Shown here piece by piece: positions 61,901 to 64,000 of a stretch of DNA of 64,000 nt. The notes under the pieces were generated by a model. It ran no database searches. It was given only the letters and a program-made list of their open reading frames with translations, and had not been told where the DNA came from. Both the position numbers and the translations under genes were made by a program. The stretch lies in NCBI GenBank assembly GCA_029449235.1, contig JANATG010000004.1, positions 992,001-1,056,000 on the forward strand. The letters run 5' to 3'. The DNA is from Linnemannia schmuckeri. Taxonomy: Eukaryota; Mortierellomycota; Mortierellomycetes; Mortierellales; Mortierellaceae. Within the stretch, counting starts at the first letter, position 1. The number at the start of each line of letters is the position of its first letter.

Positions 61901-64000
61901 GGCGCAACAACGACATCCACAGGCGAGCCAAGATCCAGTCGGAGGCCTCTCCAAATTTCTTTAGTCGGTTTTTCAAGCTAGTCGCAGGAACGCCGACCAC
62001 GTATCTCATGGCTTGTCTGTTGGAAGCCAATTTCGTCGAGATCCGCAAGGGAGCTCTGAAGGCAATGAACAAGTGTTACCTCGATCAACACCGTGGTTTC
62101 CCGGTGGAAGACTTGGTGGCGATTCTGGGATTTGACGACGCTGAAGAGTGCATTGCTAACTGCGAGGAATATGACCTGGCCCTGACCATGGACCGGACCG
62201 CAGTCATTTTTGGAAGGAAAGATCCCGCCACTCGCCGCCGTATCTTTAAAGGTTCGTTGAATGGTCTATTAATATATAACTGAAGTCATCTTGCTTATGA
62301 AAAATGGTGATACTAATAACTACTTGACTTACAACACCATCACACTATTAGAAGGATCGCTGGCGATGAAGCAACATCGCAACGAAAGGATTGTCGAGGC
62401 TAAGAGACAGAATTATACGGTCGCTCAAATCATTTATGGCACGACTCCACCCCCGCAACCAATCAATGCTATCTCTAGCGCACCGCAGGCAATCACCCCT
62501 CCCGCCGCAAGACCGACTGCCACCCAGCCCTTGCAAGGACTCACATCTGCCAGCGCGGCGTTACGGCAAAGTACACAAACATTGGCGGCTAGAGAATCCT
62601 CAACAGGAGCCGCATTTTCACCAGCGTCGACGACGACAATATCTCAGCCAGCAACAAGCGTCAAGTCATGCGGGATCTTTGACTTTGGTCTGGGTGGAGC
62701 AGCAACGCCACAGCTTAATGGAGTGACCACCTCAGCCGCCTCAACTCAGGGATCGTTCTTGCCGTCCATGTTCTCCGCTGCAGCTACGGCTACTCTTGGC
62801 GCAGCAGCAGCAGCCATACCGTTCTTTAGCCAAGGATTCAGCAATGCGACAACGTCCTCTTCTGCTGCACCGCCAGCACGTAGCCAGCAGCCTGTGACCA
62901 GTACAGCAACCAACGTCAGCCAGCCTGCGTCCTTATTTACAAACCCAGCTGCCGCAGGAATCATCCCATCAGGATTTAGTGTCTCGGCACCTCCAATCAG
63001 CACGACGACGACCGCATCAGCATTAAGCGCCTTCACGCCAGCCTTATCAAGCGCCGTCTCATCAACTACAGGAACTCCAGCCCAATCATCGACCTTTACA
63101 TTCAAAATGCCCGAAACGAGATCTCCAGCAACAGCAAGCCCCTTCAACTTTAACGCATTAGGTCAAACACCGGCACCCAATGTGGGACCTTCATCCTTAT
63201 CTGTCGCTCCGACCGTGGGTGGCATTTCAACCAGCACGTCGAAATCACCCGGCACTATCAGTATACCTCTGATCCCAGCAGTCGTTTCTGTGCAACCACC
63301 GACACCCACACGATCTTCTCTCTTCACCACACCACCGCCTCTCTCACCCTCATCAGCACCCAAATCAGATGCAACCAGGATTGTCACAAAACGTGGACGG
63401 ATCTACCCACGCTCAGTTGTAGAATCTATGGTCAAGGAGCTTTTGGATTCGGAAACGGATCGCCTCATTCGAATGACAGCAGCGCAAATGTCCCAAGAGC
63501 TGATGGTTGAGCGATCTGTTCGTCGGGCAAAGGAGAGACAGGACACCATTCAATGTGAGTCCATGCGACTTATGACCGAAGTGGTAACTCAAGTTGCCGA
63601 CGAGATGATCGAGGAGATTCTAGCCGAGATTTATCGAGACACAAAAGTTCAGAGACGGGTGATTGCTCACTGGAGGTCGTTCACAGTCACGTCTATCCAA
63701 CGAGCTGAGGAACTCCGGAGGCGTCAAGAGCACTTTTTGAGCAACGTTCGAGCTATGGGCAGCCGTGCGGGACTCACTGATGCAGAACCTTGGACGGTCA
63801 AGATTCGGGATCAGAACTCTGTTAGACGACTGTCACGGACCGCTAAGGGCACTGGACAAGCTGCATCAGACATGCAGGGCATCAAGGCCATGGTGGCCTC
63901 CAACAAGCGAAAGCGACTTTTAAGCATTGGCCAGGAAGGCAGTCCAGATCTGGCCCTGGTGGCAGGTCTCAAAAAAGCTGCCGCGCCTAAGCAGGAAATG
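58973..64000 (+). CDS. SAC3: Sac3/GANP nuclear mRNA export factor (TREX-2 scaffold), 3' partial
   Basis: Six exons, 58973-60472, 60874-61053, 61155-61268, 61363-61600, 61703-62251 and 62352-64000, join in frame and stay open at the window end. The first 500 residues are a Phe-Gly/Gly-Asn-Ser repeat region with two Arg-Gly patches. Next comes the SAC3/GANP domain: TFVGTCMDMCPEFERHERE, RPPTVLLSTLDYLINQIV, VRDRTRSIRQDFTLQNN, RYHILCMHQLCE, EFRAYHMLSHLRD, FFKLVAGTPTTYLMACL and DDAEECIANC. After a Ser/Thr/Ala-rich linker, residues encoded from about 63400 form a long helix (VKELLDSETDRLIRM, QVADEMIEEILAEIYRD, RRVIAHWRSF). This corresponds to the part of Sac3 that binds Sus1 and Cdc31. Sac3 scaffolds TREX-2 at the nuclear pore basket and links transcription to mRNA export. 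The FG-like N-terminus fits contact with the export receptor and pore. Confidence 0.92.
59867..60001 (+). repeat. 27-base tandem repeat coding nine-residue GF units in SAC3
   Basis: Five in-frame units read GGTNQSTGF, GGNNQNAGF, VGCNQNAGF, AGTTQNAGF and AGMNQNEGF. They expand the Gly-Phe repeat part of the N-terminal region. Confidence 0.9.

Overview
The window is nuclear DNA of a filamentous fungus. It has spliceosomal introns of about 100-430 bases with GT(A/G)AGT-type donors and (T/C)AG acceptors, AATAAA signals after most genes, pyrimidine-rich leaders, and fungal families (Ssr4, Nvj2-type SMP protein, GCR1_C regulators, Edc1/PNRC-like decapping factor, PPR protein, Sac3). Pairs of GCR1_C proteins, proliferating A1 aspartic proteases and compact multi-exon housekeeping genes fit an early-diverging lineage such as Mortierellomycotina. 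That placement is inference, not shown by a marker gene.

Layout. 1-135: 3' end of a Ser/Thr/Val-rich protein. 1619-2399: small secreted 2H phosphoesterase. 2839-4016 (-): Spc24 kinetochore subunit in four exons, divergent from 4621-7595, a mitochondrial-type PPR protein. 8132-9957: secreted aspartic protease. 11554-14374 and 15349-21765: two tandem paralogous regulators, each with two GCR1_C-like domains. 21867-25326 (-): a long coiled-coil gene broken by seven in-frame stops and several frameshifts. 26502-27936: a second aspartic protease with the same intron positions as the first. 28239-31760: Ssr4 of SWI/SNF-RSC. 31969-34631: CCT6 (TRiC zeta), whose start codon appears to be split by an intron. 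37111-38574: Edc1/PNRC-like decapping activator, with about 2.4 kb of non-coding DNA before it and 8.1 kb after it. 46679-49101: unknown fungal protein. 49102-54569: gene-poor stretch with a decayed protein kinase and one orphan exon. 54570-58263: ER-anchored PH+SMP lipid-transfer protein. 58973-64000: Sac3/GANP of the TREX-2 complex, running off the window.

Most genes are independent housekeeping or regulatory functions: chromosome segregation, organelle RNA, chromatin remodelling, protein folding, mRNA decapping, lipid transfer and mRNA export. The accessory part is 8-28 kb. There, two duplicated families (aspartic proteases and GCR1_C regulators) surround a dead coiled-coil gene, which suggests a locally duplicating segment. 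Exon joins below were read by eye from splice signals, frame continuity and family conservation.
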